The notes: a model not told the origin generated them from the letters alone. Numbered from the stretch's first letter, positions 43,676 through 55,813 are shown. The stretch is 60,457 nucleotides of DNA from Bryobacteraceae bacterium (GCA_014860455.1 JACZJQ010000191.1:1-60457), one strand, 5' to 3'. Program-made: numbers and translations.

Positions 43676-45847
43676 ATGCGAAAGCCTTCATCTCTATTCC
43701 TGATTCTGGCCGCCGCCATTGGGCAACTCTCCGCCCAGCAGATCTCCGGCGAACCGAAACAGTGGCACGACGTCGAGCTGACGTTCGACGGACCCGCCAC
43801 CAGCGAATCGGCCGATCCGAATCCCTTCCTCGACTACCGCCTCGATGTCACTTTCACGCGCGGCGACAGGAAACTGGTCGCCCCCGGATACTTCGCCGCC
43901 GACGGTAATGCGGCGGAATCCAGCGCCACGGCCGGAAATAAATGGCGGGTCCACTTTGTCCCGGATGAGCCGGGCGAGTGGAGCTACAGCGTCTCATTCC
44001 GCGCCGGACCCGGCGTCGCCGTCGATCCCAACTCTGCCGCGGGCCGCCCGGCCGCCCCAGACGGCCTGTCCGGAAAACTGTCCATCGGCCACAGCGACAA
44101 GTCAGGGCGCGACCACCGCGCCCACGGCACGCTCCGCTACGTCGGCCAACACTACGCTCAATACGCCGGATCAAAAAAGTACTTCATCCAGGTCGGCAGC
44201 CAGAGCCCCGAAAATTTCCTCGCCTACTACGAGTTCGACGACACCGTCGACCACGGCGGAGCCAAAAACCAGTTGATCGACGGACTCCACCGCTATGCGC
44301 CCCACGTCCGCGACTGGCGCCAAGGTGATCCCTCATGGAAAGGCGGCAAGGGCAGAGGCATCATCGGCGCGCTAAACTACCTGGCCGGCAAAGGGATGAA
44401 TACCTTCTATTCGCTCACGATGAACATCGACGGCGACGGCCGCGAGATCTATCCCTGGACCAGTTACTCCGAACGCGCCCGCTACGACGTCTCCAAGCTC
44501 GCCCAATGGGAAATCGTCTTCTCACACATGGACCGCCTCGGCCTTCAGCTCATGCTCATCACCCAGGAAGAAGAGAACGAGCAGATCCTCGGCAAGATGA
44601 CCCCGCTGCGAAAGCTCTACTACCGCGAACTGATCGCCCGCTTCGCCCACCACCACGCCATCCTCTGGGATCTCTCCGAGGAGATGGACCGCTGGCGCTA
44701 CTACACAACCCAGGACATCCACGACATCAGCAACTACTTCAAGCAACTCGATCCCTACAAACACCCCATTCAGTACGTCCAGTGGAAAGGCGAGATCCTG
44801 CCCGACGAAAAAGGCTACGGACGCCTTCTAGGCTTCCCGAACTTCGACGGCGTCGCCCTGCAGCACGATCCCGAGTTCACCCACGAGGCGACAATCAAGT
44901 GGGTGGACGCATCGGCCAAGGCCGGCCACAAGTGGCTCACGGGCATCATCGAGATCAACCCGACGAGCACGGGGGTGGTCCCCGACAGCGCCGATTACTG
45001 GCACGACAAGGTGCGCAAGCTCTCCATCTGGGGCAACCTCATGGCGGGCGGCTCGGGCACCATCTTCTTCTTCGGCTACGAATACCCGGACAGCGATCTG
45101 GACATGGAAGACTGGCGCAGCCGCGATCACTTCTGGGACCTGCTCCGCTACGCCCACCAGTTCTTCACCCGCTATCTGCCCTTCCATGAAATGCGCCATG
45201 ACGACGCCCTGACGCCCAATCCGAACGACTACGTCTTCGCCAAGCGTGGCGAGATCTATGCCGTCTACCTCCCCGATGGCGGCCCCGTCGAACTCGAACT
45301 CTCCGAAGCCACCGGAGAGTTCGAGGTGAATTGGTACAACCCTCGGTATGGCGGCGAGTTGCAGGCCGGTCCTGTCAGGACCGTGCAGGGCGGCGCCATG
45401 CGCTCGCTCGGCGAACCGCCCCGTGAGCGGCTCAACGACTGGGCTGTGCTCGTCCGCCGGCCCGATCAGCAGGGCAGGGCGCTGGATCGTGAACGCAGCT
45501 TCCATGTGAAGCTGCGGACCCCGGTCGGCAGCAAAATCAGCAAACCGGGCGATCCGGTCTCGGCATCCGTCATAGGTCCGGAGACTTTCCTTGGGGCCTC
45601 GCTGCAGGGAGCCGTCGAGCAGGTTTTGCCAAACGGCGTGCGCATCTCGTTCCGCACCTTGACCGGCAGAATGGGCTCAATCAACGTGAGTTCCACGGCC
45701 ACCAGCTTCGTCAACTCGAAGGGTCATAAAGATGTCGACGATCAGGGTCAGCCCGCCCGCGTGCGCGATGGATCAATGATCTCCGCCGGCGCGGTCCTCT
45801 ATCTGGACGAAGGCGCGGAGTTCAGGCTGCGCGTCTCACCCCAATAG
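43676..45847 (+). CDS. Exported DUF5060 glycoside-hydrolase-like protein
   Basis: A 723-residue protein with a signal peptide (MRKPSSLFLILAAAIGQLSA). Residues about 25-125 form a DUF5060 beta-sandwich ('WHDVELTFDGPATSESADPN', 'HFVPDEPGEWSYSVSFRAG'). A TIM-barrel-like part follows: 'GKGMNTFYSLTMNIDGDGRE', 'AHHHAILWDLSEEMDRWRYY' (a candidate acid/base Glu region) and 'ATIKWVDASAKAGHKWLTGI'. The C-terminus is beta-rich. DUF5060 proteins are often joined to DUF4038/GH140 (apiosidase-like) or similar barrels; whether this one is such is inference. It lies 85 bases before the sugar operon and may supply its substrate. ATG 43532 is an alternative start but would bury the signal. Confidence 0.65.
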   Translation: MRKPSSLFLILAAAIGQLSAQQISGEPKQWHDVELTFDGPATSESADPNPFLDYRLDVTFTRGDRKLVAPGYFAADGNAAESSATAGNKWRVHFVPDEPGEWSYSVSFRAGPGVAVDPNSAAGRPAAPDGLSGKLSIGHSDKSGRDHRAHGTLRYVGQHYAQYAGSKKYFIQVGSQSPENFLAYYEFDDTVDHGGAKNQLIDGLHRYAPHVRDWRQGDPSWKGGKGRGIIGALNYLAGKGMNTFYSLTMNIDGDGREIYPWTSYSERARYDVSKLAQWEIVFSHMDRLGLQLMLITQEEENEQILGKMTPLRKLYYRELIARFAHHHAILWDLSEEMDRWRYYTTQDIHDISNYFKQLDPYKHPIQYVQWKGEILPDEKGYGRLLGFPNFDGVALQHDPEFTHEATIKWVDASAKAGHKWLTGIIEINPTSTGVVPDSADYWHDKVRKLSIWGNLMAGGSGTIFFFGYEYPDSDLDMEDWRSRDHFWDLLRYAHQFFTRYLPFHEMRHDDALTPNPNDYVFAKRGEIYAVYLPDGGPVELELSEATGEFEVNWYNPRYGGELQAGPVRTVQGGAMRSLGEPPRERLNDWAVLVRRPDQQGRALDRERSFHVKLRTPVGSKISKPGDPVSASVIGPETFLGASLQGAVEQVLPNGVRISFRTLTGRMGSINVSSTATSFVNSKGHKDVDDQGQPARVRDGSMISAGAVLYLDEGAEFRLRVSPQ

Positions 45848-45868
45848 CAGAGATCGGGTATGTGCCTC

Positions 45869-45897
45869 TTGAAATCGCCACCTGAAGGGCGTAAGAT
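45869..45897 (+). promoter_or_regulatory. Candidate promoter of the sugar operon
   Basis: TTGAAA (45869-45874, 5/6) and TAAGAT (45892-45897, 4/6) are 17 bases apart. Transcription would start near 45904, about 29 nt before the first transketolase gene. A loose TGTG (45903-45906)/CACA (45918-45921) dyad overlaps the start and could be an operator for the SorC-type regulator of the operon. Confidence 0.5.
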
Positions 45898-45932
45898 TTG
45901 GATGTGGCATTGATTTTCACAAACGCATAAAC

Positions 45933-46790
45933 ATGCAACACGCATCTCAGTCACCTGCGGATCGCGAAGTCGCGGTGGCCGCGGCCGCCCGGTTGGCCCG
46001 CAGGATTCGCCGCCACAGCCTGCAGATGGTCCACTCAGCCGGCCTCGGACACCCCGGCGGAGACATGTCTTCCGCCGACATCCTGGCAGCGCTGTATTCC
46101 GGAGTTCTGCGGATCAACCCCGCCGACCCCGCCGCACCCGGCCGCGACCGCTTCATCATGAGCAAGGGCCATTGCTCGGCGGCGCTGTATTCGGCGCTGG
46201 CAGAGGCGGGCTACGTTCCCGTCGAGCGGTTGAGCGAGTACATGAAGCCGCTTTCGATGCTCAATGGCCATCCCGACCGAAACAAGGTTCCAGGCGTCGA
46301 GGCCAACACCGGGCCGCTCGGACATGGCCTGCCCATCGCCGTGGGCGTGGCCAAGGCCGCCAGGATCTCCGGCGGCGACTGGCGGACGTTCGTGTTGACC
46401 GGTGACGGCGAACTTCAGGAAGGCAGCAACTGGGAAGCGGCCATGGCCGCCTCGCATTTTCAGCTCGATAATCTGACGCTGATCGTCGACAGAAACCGCC
46501 TTCAACAGGGAGACCGGACCGAAAGCACCATCACGCTCGAACCCCTGGCCGAACGCTGGCGAGCCTTCGGATGGGCCGTTCGGGAGATCGATGGAAACGA
46601 TCCGGCGGCGCTGGTCAGCGCATTCAGCCAGATCCCGTTCGAGACCGGAAAGCCGAGTTGCGTGATCGCGAACACGCGCAAGGGCTGCGGCGTGTCGTTC
46701 ATGGAGGACCGGGCCGAATGGCACCACCGCGTCCCTACGGCTGTGGAACTCGCCGCGGCGCTTATCGAACTCGGTGAGGATTCCGAATGA
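45933..46790 (+). CDS. Transketolase, N-terminal (thiamine diphosphate-binding) subunit
   Basis: A 285-residue subunit of a split transketolase. It has 'MVHSAGLGHPGGDMSSADIL', 'SKGHCSAALYSALAEAGYVP' and 'GDGELQEGSNWEAAMAASHF', the Mg/ThDP motif (GDG...NW), then 'IVDRNRLQQGDRTES'. Split transketolases act as heterotetramers and occur in pentose routes and in specialised sugar pathways such as apulose-4-phosphate cleavage. It overlaps the partner gene by four bases (ATGA). First gene of the operon. Confidence 0.93.
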   Translation: MQHASQSPADREVAVAAAARLARRIRRHSLQMVHSAGLGHPGGDMSSADILAALYSGVLRINPADPAAPGRDRFIMSKGHCSAALYSALAEAGYVPVERLSEYMKPLSMLNGHPDRNKVPGVEANTGPLGHGLPIAVGVAKAARISGGDWRTFVLTGDGELQEGSNWEAAMAASHFQLDNLTLIVDRNRLQQGDRTESTITLEPLAERWRAFGWAVREIDGNDPAALVSAFSQIPFETGKPSCVIANTRKGCGVSFMEDRAEWHHRVPTAVELAAALIELGEDSE

Positions 46791-47755
46791 ACACATTGCA
46801 CGACTGCCGCAAGGCTTTTTCAAAGGCCTTGATCGAACTGGCCGAAGCCGATCCGCGCATCGTTGCCGTGGTGAACGACTCCGTCGGCTCCTCGAACCTG
46901 AAGGACTTCAAGCAGCGCTTCCCTGACAGGCTGATCAACGTGGGCATCGCCGAACAGAATATGGTCGGCATCGGCGCCGGTCTCGCCAACGGCGGCTTGG
47001 TCCCCTTCGTCTGCGGCGCCTCCTGTTTTCTCACCGGCCGCGCGCTCGAACAGGTCAAGGTGGATCTTGGCTACAGTCGCTCCAACGTCAAGCTCTGCGG
47101 CATGTCGAGCGGGGTCGCCTATGGCGAACTCGGCCCCACGCACCACTCGATCGAAGACTTGGCCTGGACCCGCGCCATCGCGAACATGACCGTCGTCGTC
47201 CCGGCCGATCCAGCTGAAACCTCCGCGGCCATGCACGCCGCGGCCGCATACGACGGGCCCGTCTTCCTGCGGCTCAGCCGCATGCCGGTTCCGGACGTCC
47301 ATCCCGCCGGCTACGAGTTCCAACTCGGCCGTGGGGCTCTGCTCCGCGGAGGTACGCACTTGACCCTCATCGCCAACGGCGTCATGGTGTGCCGCGCGCT
47401 CGAAGCTGCGGCTCTACTTGAAGAGGAAGGCATCAGCGCCGCCGTTCTGAACATGGCGACGGTCCGGCCCATCGACCGGACCGCGATCGTCGAGGCCGCT
47501 GCCATGGGCCCGATCATCACCATCGAGGAACATACAGTCTACGGAGGTCTGGGCGGTGCGGTGGCCGAGGTGGTCGTCGAGTCGCACCCGGTCAGAATGC
47601 GAATGCTCGGCTTCCCGGGCGAGTTCGCACCCACGGGATCGCCAGAGTTTCTCTTCGAGCATTTCGGGCTTACCCCCGACAACATCCGCCGGGCCGCTCT
47701 GAAGTTAGTGGAGGAATGCGCTGGTGTTACCTACGCAACTGATCCTCGCGGTTGA
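46787..47755 (+). CDS. Transketolase, C-terminal subunit
   Basis: A 322-residue partner subunit with the pyrimidine-binding domain ('RLINVGIAEQNMVGIGAGLA', in which the Glu activates ThDP; 'GVAYGELGPTHHSIEDLAW') and the C-terminal domain ('PIITIEEHTVYGGLGGAVAE'). Together with the upstream subunit it forms a complete transketolase. The split form next to a kinase and isomerase is typical of dedicated sugar operons, whereas the housekeeping enzyme is usually one chain. It overlaps the kinase gene by 32 bases. Confidence 0.92.
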   Translation: MNTLHDCRKAFSKALIELAEADPRIVAVVNDSVGSSNLKDFKQRFPDRLINVGIAEQNMVGIGAGLANGGLVPFVCGASCFLTGRALEQVKVDLGYSRSNVKLCGMSSGVAYGELGPTHHSIEDLAWTRAIANMTVVVPADPAETSAAMHAAAAYDGPVFLRLSRMPVPDVHPAGYEFQLGRGALLRGGTHLTLIANGVMVCRALEAAALLEEEGISAAVLNMATVRPIDRTAIVEAAAMGPIITIEEHTVYGGLGGAVAEVVVESHPVRMRMLGFPGEFAPTGSPEFLFEHFGLTPDNIRRAALKLVEECAGVTYATDPRG

Positions 47756-49211
47756 CCAAGGTACAACCAACACGAAGGCCGTGCTGGTTGACCACGCCGG
47801 CGCGGTCGTCGCCCGGTCGTCCCGGCCTTTGCCGATCTCATTCCCGCAACCCGGATGGGTCGAACAACGCCCGGAAGCGCTGTGGGATTCTGTCGCCGCT
47901 GCGATCGACGACGTGCTCGCCTGCGTGCCCGGTGCAGTCATCGCCGCCGTCGGCGTGTCCAATCAACGCGAATCCGTCCTTCTCTGGGACCGCAAAACCA
48001 GCCAGCCCGCCGGCCCGTGCGTCACCTGGCAATGCCGGCGCACGGCCCCGTTCTGCGACCAGCTGCGCCAGCGTGGTCTCGAAGACACCATCCGCGAACT
48101 CTCCGGACTCCCGCTGGATCCCCTGTTCTCCGCATCCAAGATCGGTTGGCTCATCGGCCAGATTCCCGATGGCGTTGCCCGCGCTGCGGCCGGCGATCTC
48201 TGCGCCGGTACCGTCGACGCCTGGCTTCTGTGGAAACTCACGGGCGGTACGCTCCACGCTACAGATGCCAGCAACGCCTCCCGCACGCAACTTCTCAACC
48301 TAATGAAATGCGATTGGGACCAGGATCTGCTGTGGATCTTCGAGGTGCCCGCTGCCTGCCTGCCCGAGGTTCGTCCATCCAGCGGCGTCTTTGGTGAAAC
48401 CGTCGCTCTGGGCCGCCTGCCCGCCGGGATTCCCGTCGCCAGCCTCATCGGTGACTCTCACGCCGCCTTGTTCGGACACGCAGCGTTCGCGCCCGGCTCG
48501 GTAAAGGCAACCTATGGAACCGGCTCATCCCTGATGTCGCCAGTCGAACTGCCGGTCGTTTCGCGCCACGGACTTTCCACCACCGTCGCCTGGGCCGACG
48601 CAACGCGTGTCCGCTACGCCCTCGAAGGCAACATCACCAACACTGGCGGCTCGGTTCAGTGGATCGCATCACTGCTCAATCTGGCGGGCGGAGCGGAGGA
48701 AGTGGCCAGGCTCGCGGCAAGCGTGCCCGGCGCTGGCGGCGTCTATCTCGTGCCGGCGTTCGCCGGTTTGGGAGCGCCTCACTGGGACGCGGGCGCTCGC
48801 GGATTGATCAGCGGCCTCACGCGCGGCACCACAACCGCCGACGTGGCCCGCGCCGCCATCGATTCCATCGCCTACCAGGTCCGCGATGTCTTCGACGCGA
48901 TGCGCCAGGACTCTGGCATCGTTCTTCCCGCCCTGTTCTCCGATGGCGGCGCCAGCCGGAATGACCAACTCATGCAGTTCCAGGCCGATCTGCTCGGATG
49001 CCCGGTTATCAGAAGCACCTCGCCTGACCTCTCGGCCATCGGAGCCGCTTGGCTCGCAGGACTGGCTGTCGGCTACTGGGAGTCCCTGGAAGAACTCGAG
49101 CGGCTCCCAAGTCAAACATCGCGGTTCGAGCCTCAAATGACAGACTCCACGCGCGAGCAATTGCTTCAGGGCTGGAACGATGCCCTCGGCCGATCGAAAT
49201 CGAAAGCTTAA
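47724..49211 (+). CDS. FGGY-family carbohydrate kinase (glycerol/xylulose kinase-like)
   Basis: A 495-residue FGGY kinase. The N-domain starts 'ILAVDQGTTNTKAVLVDHAG' (phosphate 1 motif) and has 'AVGVSNQRESVLLWDRKTSQ'. The C-domain has 'VKATYGTGSSLMSPVELP' and the signature 'SDGGASRNDQLMQFQADLLG'. It would phosphorylate a keto-sugar or polyol made by the operon's isomerase, feeding the transketolase. Glycerol, xylulose, erythritol or apulose are all possible from the fold. Start is GTG 47724 with GGAGG nine bases upstream. Confidence 0.88.
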   Translation: MLPTQLILAVDQGTTNTKAVLVDHAGAVVARSSRPLPISFPQPGWVEQRPEALWDSVAAAIDDVLACVPGAVIAAVGVSNQRESVLLWDRKTSQPAGPCVTWQCRRTAPFCDQLRQRGLEDTIRELSGLPLDPLFSASKIGWLIGQIPDGVARAAAGDLCAGTVDAWLLWKLTGGTLHATDASNASRTQLLNLMKCDWDQDLLWIFEVPAACLPEVRPSSGVFGETVALGRLPAGIPVASLIGDSHAALFGHAAFAPGSVKATYGTGSSLMSPVELPVVSRHGLSTTVAWADATRVRYALEGNITNTGGSVQWIASLLNLAGGAEEVARLAASVPGAGGVYLVPAFAGLGAPHWDAGARGLISGLTRGTTTADVARAAIDSIAYQVRDVFDAMRQDSGIVLPALFSDGGASRNDQLMQFQADLLGCPVIRSTSPDLSAIGAAWLAGLAVGYWESLEELERLPSQTSRFEPQMTDSTREQLLQGWNDALGRSKSKA

Positions 49212-49221
49212 CGAAACAACC

Positions 49222-50235
49222 ATGGCGCGAATCGACGAACTCCGGCTCATGGCAAAAGTCGCCCGCATGTATCACACCCAGGGCATGCGCCAGACCGCCA
49301 TCTGCGACCGGCTCAACATCCATCAGTCCACCGTCTCCAGGGTCCTTAAACGCGCCGAGCGCGAAGGCATCGTCCGCATCACCGTCAGCCTCCCTCCAGG
49401 CACGCATACCGAAATCGAAGAGTCGCTCCAAGCGCACTACGGACTCGATGACGCCGTCGTCGTCGATTGCCTGGACGACGAGACCCAAATCGCTCATGAC
49501 CTGGGCGCCGCAGCCGCCTTCTATATCGAGAACACGCTCAAGCCCAGAGACGTCATCGGCATCTCCTCCTGGAGCGCCGCCCTGCTTCACATGGTGAATG
49601 CCATGCACCCCAGCCAGCGCTCCAGAAACAACCGCGTAATCCAGATCCTCGGCGGCGTGGGCAGCCCCAACGCCGAAGTGCACGCCACTCAGGTCACCCG
49701 CCGCCTCGCCGATCTCATCGGCGGCGAGGCGACGTTGCTGCCGGCGCCGGGCGTGGTCGGTTCACGCAGCGCACGCGATGTTCTATTGAAAGACCGCTTC
49801 GTCCGGGAAGCGCTCGACCTGTTCCCGCGAGTCACCCTGGCCCTGGTCGGTATCGGCGCCACCGAGCCTTCGCGTGGCCTTGCGTCCAGCGGCAATATCT
49901 TCTCGCCCCAGGAGATTAAGCTGCTCGCCGGCAAGGGCGCCGTCGGCGACATCTGCCTTCGCTTTTTCGACGCGTCGGGCAGTCAGGTGGTCACGGAATT
50001 GAACGACCGCGTCATCAGTATGGAATTGGCGCAATTGCGTTCGGTCCAGCGCATCGTCGGCGTCGCCGGTGGCAAGAGAAAGACCCATGCCATCCGTGGT
50101 GCGCTCGCCGGCAAACTCATCAACGTGCTGATCACCGATCTTGCCTCCGCCGAGCGCCTGATTGCCGGCGCCCATGTCGAGGTGCAAGCCGCCGCATCGG
50201 CGCTCAGGGGCCGGAAGGCCAGGAAACCGATATGA
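49222..50235 (+). CDS. SorC/DeoR-family sugar-responsive transcriptional regulator
   Basis: A 337-residue regulator. The N-terminal HTH is 'VARMYHTQGMRQTAICDRLN' followed by IHQSTVSRVLKRA. The rest is the SorC sugar-phosphate-binding domain ('VIGISSWSAALLHMVNAMHP', 'RVIQILGGVGSPNAEVHATQ', 'GAVGDICLRFFDASG', 'RSVQRIVGVAGGKRKTHAIR'). Such proteins sense phosphorylated pathway intermediates; EryD of erythritol loci is one example. It begins ten bases after the kinase. It very probably controls its own operon. Confidence 0.9.
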   Translation: MARIDELRLMAKVARMYHTQGMRQTAICDRLNIHQSTVSRVLKRAEREGIVRITVSLPPGTHTEIEESLQAHYGLDDAVVVDCLDDETQIAHDLGAAAAFYIENTLKPRDVIGISSWSAALLHMVNAMHPSQRSRNNRVIQILGGVGSPNAEVHATQVTRRLADLIGGEATLLPAPGVVGSRSARDVLLKDRFVREALDLFPRVTLALVGIGATEPSRGLASSGNIFSPQEIKLLAGKGAVGDICLRFFDASGSQVVTELNDRVISMELAQLRSVQRIVGVAGGKRKTHAIRGALAGKLINVLITDLASAERLIAGAHVEVQAAASALRGRKARKPI

Positions 50236-50891
50236 ACCGGACTCCGCGAGCTGTCGCCGTGTTGGGTTTGATGCTCGTTCTTGCCTCCTGCGTCCCTTGG
50301 ACCGTCCGGCCCATCGGCGGCGACGCAACGCCAGCGGCGGCTGCTGTAGCATCTTCCGATCCAGTTGCCTACGTAGACTCCATCTGGTCATCCCGTCTGC
50401 TGCCTGCTGTGCTCAATACCGCTGTCGACGCCCGCGAACTCCTCACTGCGCTGGCCGCCTCTCCTTCGGCCGCCCGCCAACGCTACTGTCTGCACTACTC
50501 AGGCTCCGGGGCCTATTGCGTCGTCAAGGGGGAGGGCATCGTCACCTCGATCGACAACCGGTCGCGTGTCGGGCTGGCCTTCGTCGACATCGCTCCCTTT
50601 GACGGTCGGCCCGACGTCTCCATCCAGATCGGCCCCGTGCTCAGCGGCAATGCGCTGCGCGATGCCACCGGCATCGTCCGCTTCTCCGACTTCGTTAACC
50701 AACTCCAATTCGCCGACGCCGGCAACGAGATCAACAACCGCGTGTTGAAGTCCGTTCTCGCCCCGCTCGATCCCAAGCGCCTGAAAGGGCAGACCGTCTC
50801 TTTCGCGGGTGCGCTCCCCGCCACCGATCATGCTGACCCGCCTCTGGCCGGTCTCGTGCCAGTTCTGCTGACCATCAAGGAGCGCCGGTGA
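50232..50891 (+). CDS. DUF2291 lipoprotein associated with sugar ABC importers
   Basis: A 219-residue predicted lipoprotein: MNRTPRAVAVLGLMLVLASC places Cys20 after LAS, a good lipobox. The body ('YVDSIWSSRLLPAVLNTAVD', 'GEGIVTSIDNRSRVGLAFVD', 'VNQLQFADAGNEINNRVLKS') resembles DUF2291, a family that I recall next to ribose-type ABC importer genes. Its role is unknown; docking or stabilising the binding protein is a possibility. Start overlaps the regulator stop (ATGA) and its end overlaps the ATPase gene by four bases. Confidence 0.75.
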   Translation: MNRTPRAVAVLGLMLVLASCVPWTVRPIGGDATPAAAAVASSDPVAYVDSIWSSRLLPAVLNTAVDARELLTALAASPSAARQRYCLHYSGSGAYCVVKGEGIVTSIDNRSRVGLAFVDIAPFDGRPDVSIQIGPVLSGNALRDATGIVRFSDFVNQLQFADAGNEINNRVLKSVLAPLDPKRLKGQTVSFAGALPATDHADPPLAGLVPVLLTIKERR

Positions 50892-52413
50892 AGGAGCCCG
50901 AATTCATCATCGAAGCGCGCAACGTCTCCCGCCAGTATCCAGGCACGCTTGCCCTTGACGGCGTGTCGTTCGCCCTGCGCCCAGGCACCGTCACAGCTCT
51001 CATCGGCGAGAACGGAGCCGGCAAATCGACCCTCGTCAGGATCCTGGCCGGCATCGAGCGCCCCACCAGCGGATCGCTCGTCCTCGACGGAGAGACAATG
51101 ACGCTCAACTCGGTCCGCGACGCCGACGTCCGCGGCATCGGCATCATCCATCAGGAACTCAACCTCTGTCCCAACCTGAGCGTCGCCGAGAACATCTTCC
51201 TTGCCCGCGAGATCACTGTCCGCGGCGTTGTCGACAAGCGCCGCCAGTTGCAACAGGCGCGCGAACTGCTCGCCAGGCTCGAACACCCGATCGATCCTTC
51301 CGCGCTGGCGGGCGATCTCCCGCTCGGCCAGCAACAGATCGTCGAAATCGCCAAGGCGCTTTCCCGCAACGTCCGCGTGCTGATGATGGACGAGCCCACC
51401 TCCGCGTTGAGCGCCTCCGAGATCGCCATCCTGTTCCGCATCATCGGCGACCTCAAGTCGCGCGGCGTCGCCATTGTCTACATCTCCCACCGCCTCGAGG
51501 AGCTGCTCGAAATCGCCGATTCCGTCTCGGTCCTCCGCGACGGCCGCATGGTGGCCGAAGCCGCGGCCTGCGAGGTCGATACCAACTGGATTGTCGAAAA
51601 GATGACTGGCCGGCCCGCCGGGCAGGCGCAGGCTCCCGAGGCTCGGGACACGGGCAACCAGATTCTGCGCCTTGATTCTCTCTCCCTCAATGCCGCCGGA
51701 GGCCGCCCTCTGTTGCGCGGCGTTTCATTCGACGTGCGGGCGGGCGAGGTAGTCGGCATCTATGGCCTCATGGGCGCGGGCCGCACTGAACTTCTCGAGT
51801 GCATCATGGGTCTTCATCCCGAAGCCGCCGGCAGCGTTTATCTTGAATCCAGGCCCCTCGACGGCATGGATACGCCCGGCCGCATCGCCGCCGGCCTGGC
51901 GATGGTGCCCGAGGACCGGCAGGCCTCCGGCATCATTCAGAGCATGACGGTCCGCGCCAACATGACCTTGTCGAGCCTGGGCCGCTACGTCAGAACCGCC
52001 TGGCTTTCTCTTGCAGCCGAGGACCGCGCGGCGTCCGCCATGTCTACCGAGTTGCGCATCAAGTGCCCCGGCCTGCGCTACAGCATCGCCAGCCTCAGCG
52101 GAGGCAACCAGCAGAAGGTGGTCATGGCAAAATGCCTGCTCACCAATCCGCGCGTGCTGCTGCTCGACGAACCCACCCGCGGTGTCGATGTCGGGGCCAA
52201 GCGCGAGATCCATGCCATTGTGCGGCGCCTCGCGGCTTCCGGTATGGGTGTGATTCTGGCTTCATCTGAGTTGGACGAGATCCGCGCCACGGCCGGCAGA
52301 ATTGTGGTCATGTCCCGCGGCGCTGTGACGGCGATTCTGCCGGCCGCCGAGGCAACCGCCGAAGCTCTCGTCGTCGCCGCATCGCCCTCGGCCGGGGAAA
52401 GGCGTGACGCGGC

Positions 52414-52417
<4 letters not shown>
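50888..52417 (+). CDS. Sugar ABC transporter ATP-binding protein (RbsA/MglA-like, two ATPase domains)
   Basis: A 509-residue tandem ATPase. The first half has Walker A GENGAGKST, signature PLGQQQIVEIAKAL and Walker B VLMMDEPTSAL. The second half has a degenerate Walker A (GLMGAGRTE), LSGGNQQKVVMAKCL and LLLDEPTRGVDVGAK. This is the usual arrangement of ribose/galactose-type importers, in which one ATP site is weak. GTG start overlapping the previous stop. It works with the next two genes. Confidence 0.95.
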
Positions 52418-54388
<1,971 letters not shown>

Positions 54389-54406
54389 TCTACCGTTGGA
54401 GTGAAC

Positions 54407-55813
54407 ATGTCGAAACTGAACCTTGGAGTGATCATCGGCAATCGGGACTTCTTCCCCGATGTCCTTGTCGGCGAGGCCCGCCGCGACCTGCTCGCCCTGT
54501 TCGGCGAACTCGGCATAGGCGCCGTCATTCTCGACGAACAGGCCGCCAAACTCGGCGCCGTCGAAACCTGGGAACATGCCAAACGCTGTGCCGAAATGTT
54601 CCGCGCCCACCGTGACACCATCCACGGTGTCGTCGTCTGCCTGCCCAACTTTGGCGACGAAAAGGGCGTCGCCGACACGCTCAAGCTCGCCGGCTTGAAC
54701 GTCCCCGTTCTCGTTCAGGCCTACCCTGACGATCCTGCTCAACTCACCGTCGAACGCCGCCGTGACGCCTTCTGCGGCAAGATCTCGGTCTGCAACAACC
54801 TGCGCCAGTACGGCATCCCTTACAGCATCACCGAGGACCACACCATCCATCCGCTCACGCCCGAGTTCCGCCGCGAGTTGGAGGACTTCGCCGCTCAGTG
54901 CCGCATCGTCGGCGGTCTGCGAAAAGCACGCATCGGCGCGGTCGGCGCGCGCCCGAATGCGTTCAACACCACCCGCTACAGCGAAAAACTGCTGCAGTCC
55001 GCCGGCATCAGCGTGAGCACGATGGACCTCTCCGATCTCTTCGGCCGCGCCTCCCGCATCCCCGGCGACGACCCTCGCGTCAAGCAGAGGATCGACGAAA
55101 TCTGCGGCTACGCCGCCGCCGCCCAGGTTCCGGGTTCGGCCCTCGCCAAAATGGCCGCCCTCGCAATCGTGCTGCTGGACTGGATGGACTCAAACGACCT
55201 CGACGCCTCCGCCATCCAGTGCTGGAGTTCCATGCAGGAGAACTTCGGCGTCAACGTCTGCACCGTCATGAGCATGATGAGCGAGCGCCTCATGCCCAGC
55301 GCCTGCGAAGTCGACATTGCCGGCGTCGTCGGCATGTACGCCCTGCAACTGGCCTCGGGCCGCCCCAGTGCGCTGGTGGATTGGAACAACAACTACGGCG
55401 GCGACAAGAATAAGTGCGTCTTCTTCCACTGCGGCAACTGGGCCAAGAGCTTTCTGCCCGATGTCGAAATCGGCACCGCCCCCATCCTCGGCACCACGTT
55501 AGGTGAACAAAACACCTATGGCGCACTTTCTGGCCGCACTCCCTCCGGACCCGTCACCTTCGCCCGCGTCAGCACCGATGATCTCAACGGCTGTATCCGC
55601 GCCTATGTCGGAGAGGGCCGCTTCACCGACGATCCGCTCGCCACCTTTGGCAGCCGCGCCGTCGTCGAGGTGCCCAACCTCCCGAAACTGATGCGCCACA
55701 TCTGCCGTAACGGCTTCGAACACCACGCCGCGATGAACGCATCGTCCTGCGCAAATCGGATCGCTTCGGCGTTTGAGACATACATGGGCTGGCCCGTCTA
55801 CCACCACGAGTAG
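54407..55813 (+). CDS. L-fucose/L-arabinose isomerase family protein
   Basis: A 468-residue protein of the FucI/AraA superfamily. It starts '[20 protein letters not shown]' and has '[20 protein letters not shown]', '[20 protein letters not shown]', '[20 protein letters not shown]', '[20 protein letters not shown]' (candidate metal-binding Glu/Asp) and the C-terminal '[13 protein letters not shown]' with the ligand His. The family converts aldoses to ketoses with Mn2+. It is shorter than FucI (about 590) and the substrate is unknown; operon context suggests a pentose or branched sugar. GGAG lies five bases before the ATG at 54407. Last gene of the operon. Confidence 0.85.
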   Translation: MSKLNLGVIIGNRDFFPDVLVGEARRDLLALFGELGIGAVILDEQAAKLGAVETWEHAKRCAEMFRAHRDTIHGVVVCLPNFGDEKGVADTLKLAGLNVPVLVQAYPDDPAQLTVERRRDAFCGKISVCNNLRQYGIPYSITEDHTIHPLTPEFRRELEDFAAQCRIVGGLRKARIGAVGARPNAFNTTRYSEKLLQSAGISVSTMDLSDLFGRASRIPGDDPRVKQRIDEICGYAAAAQVPGSALAKMAALAIVLLDWMDSNDLDASAIQCWSSMQENFGVNVCTVMSMMSERLMPSACEVDIAGVVGMYALQLASGRPSALVDWNNNYGGDKNKCVFFHCGNWAKSFLPDVEIGTAPILGTTLGEQNTYGALSGRTPSGPVTFARVSTDDLNGCIRAYVGEGRFTDDPLATFGSRAVVEVPNLPKLMRHICRNGFEHHAAMNASSCANRIASAFETYMGWPVYHHE

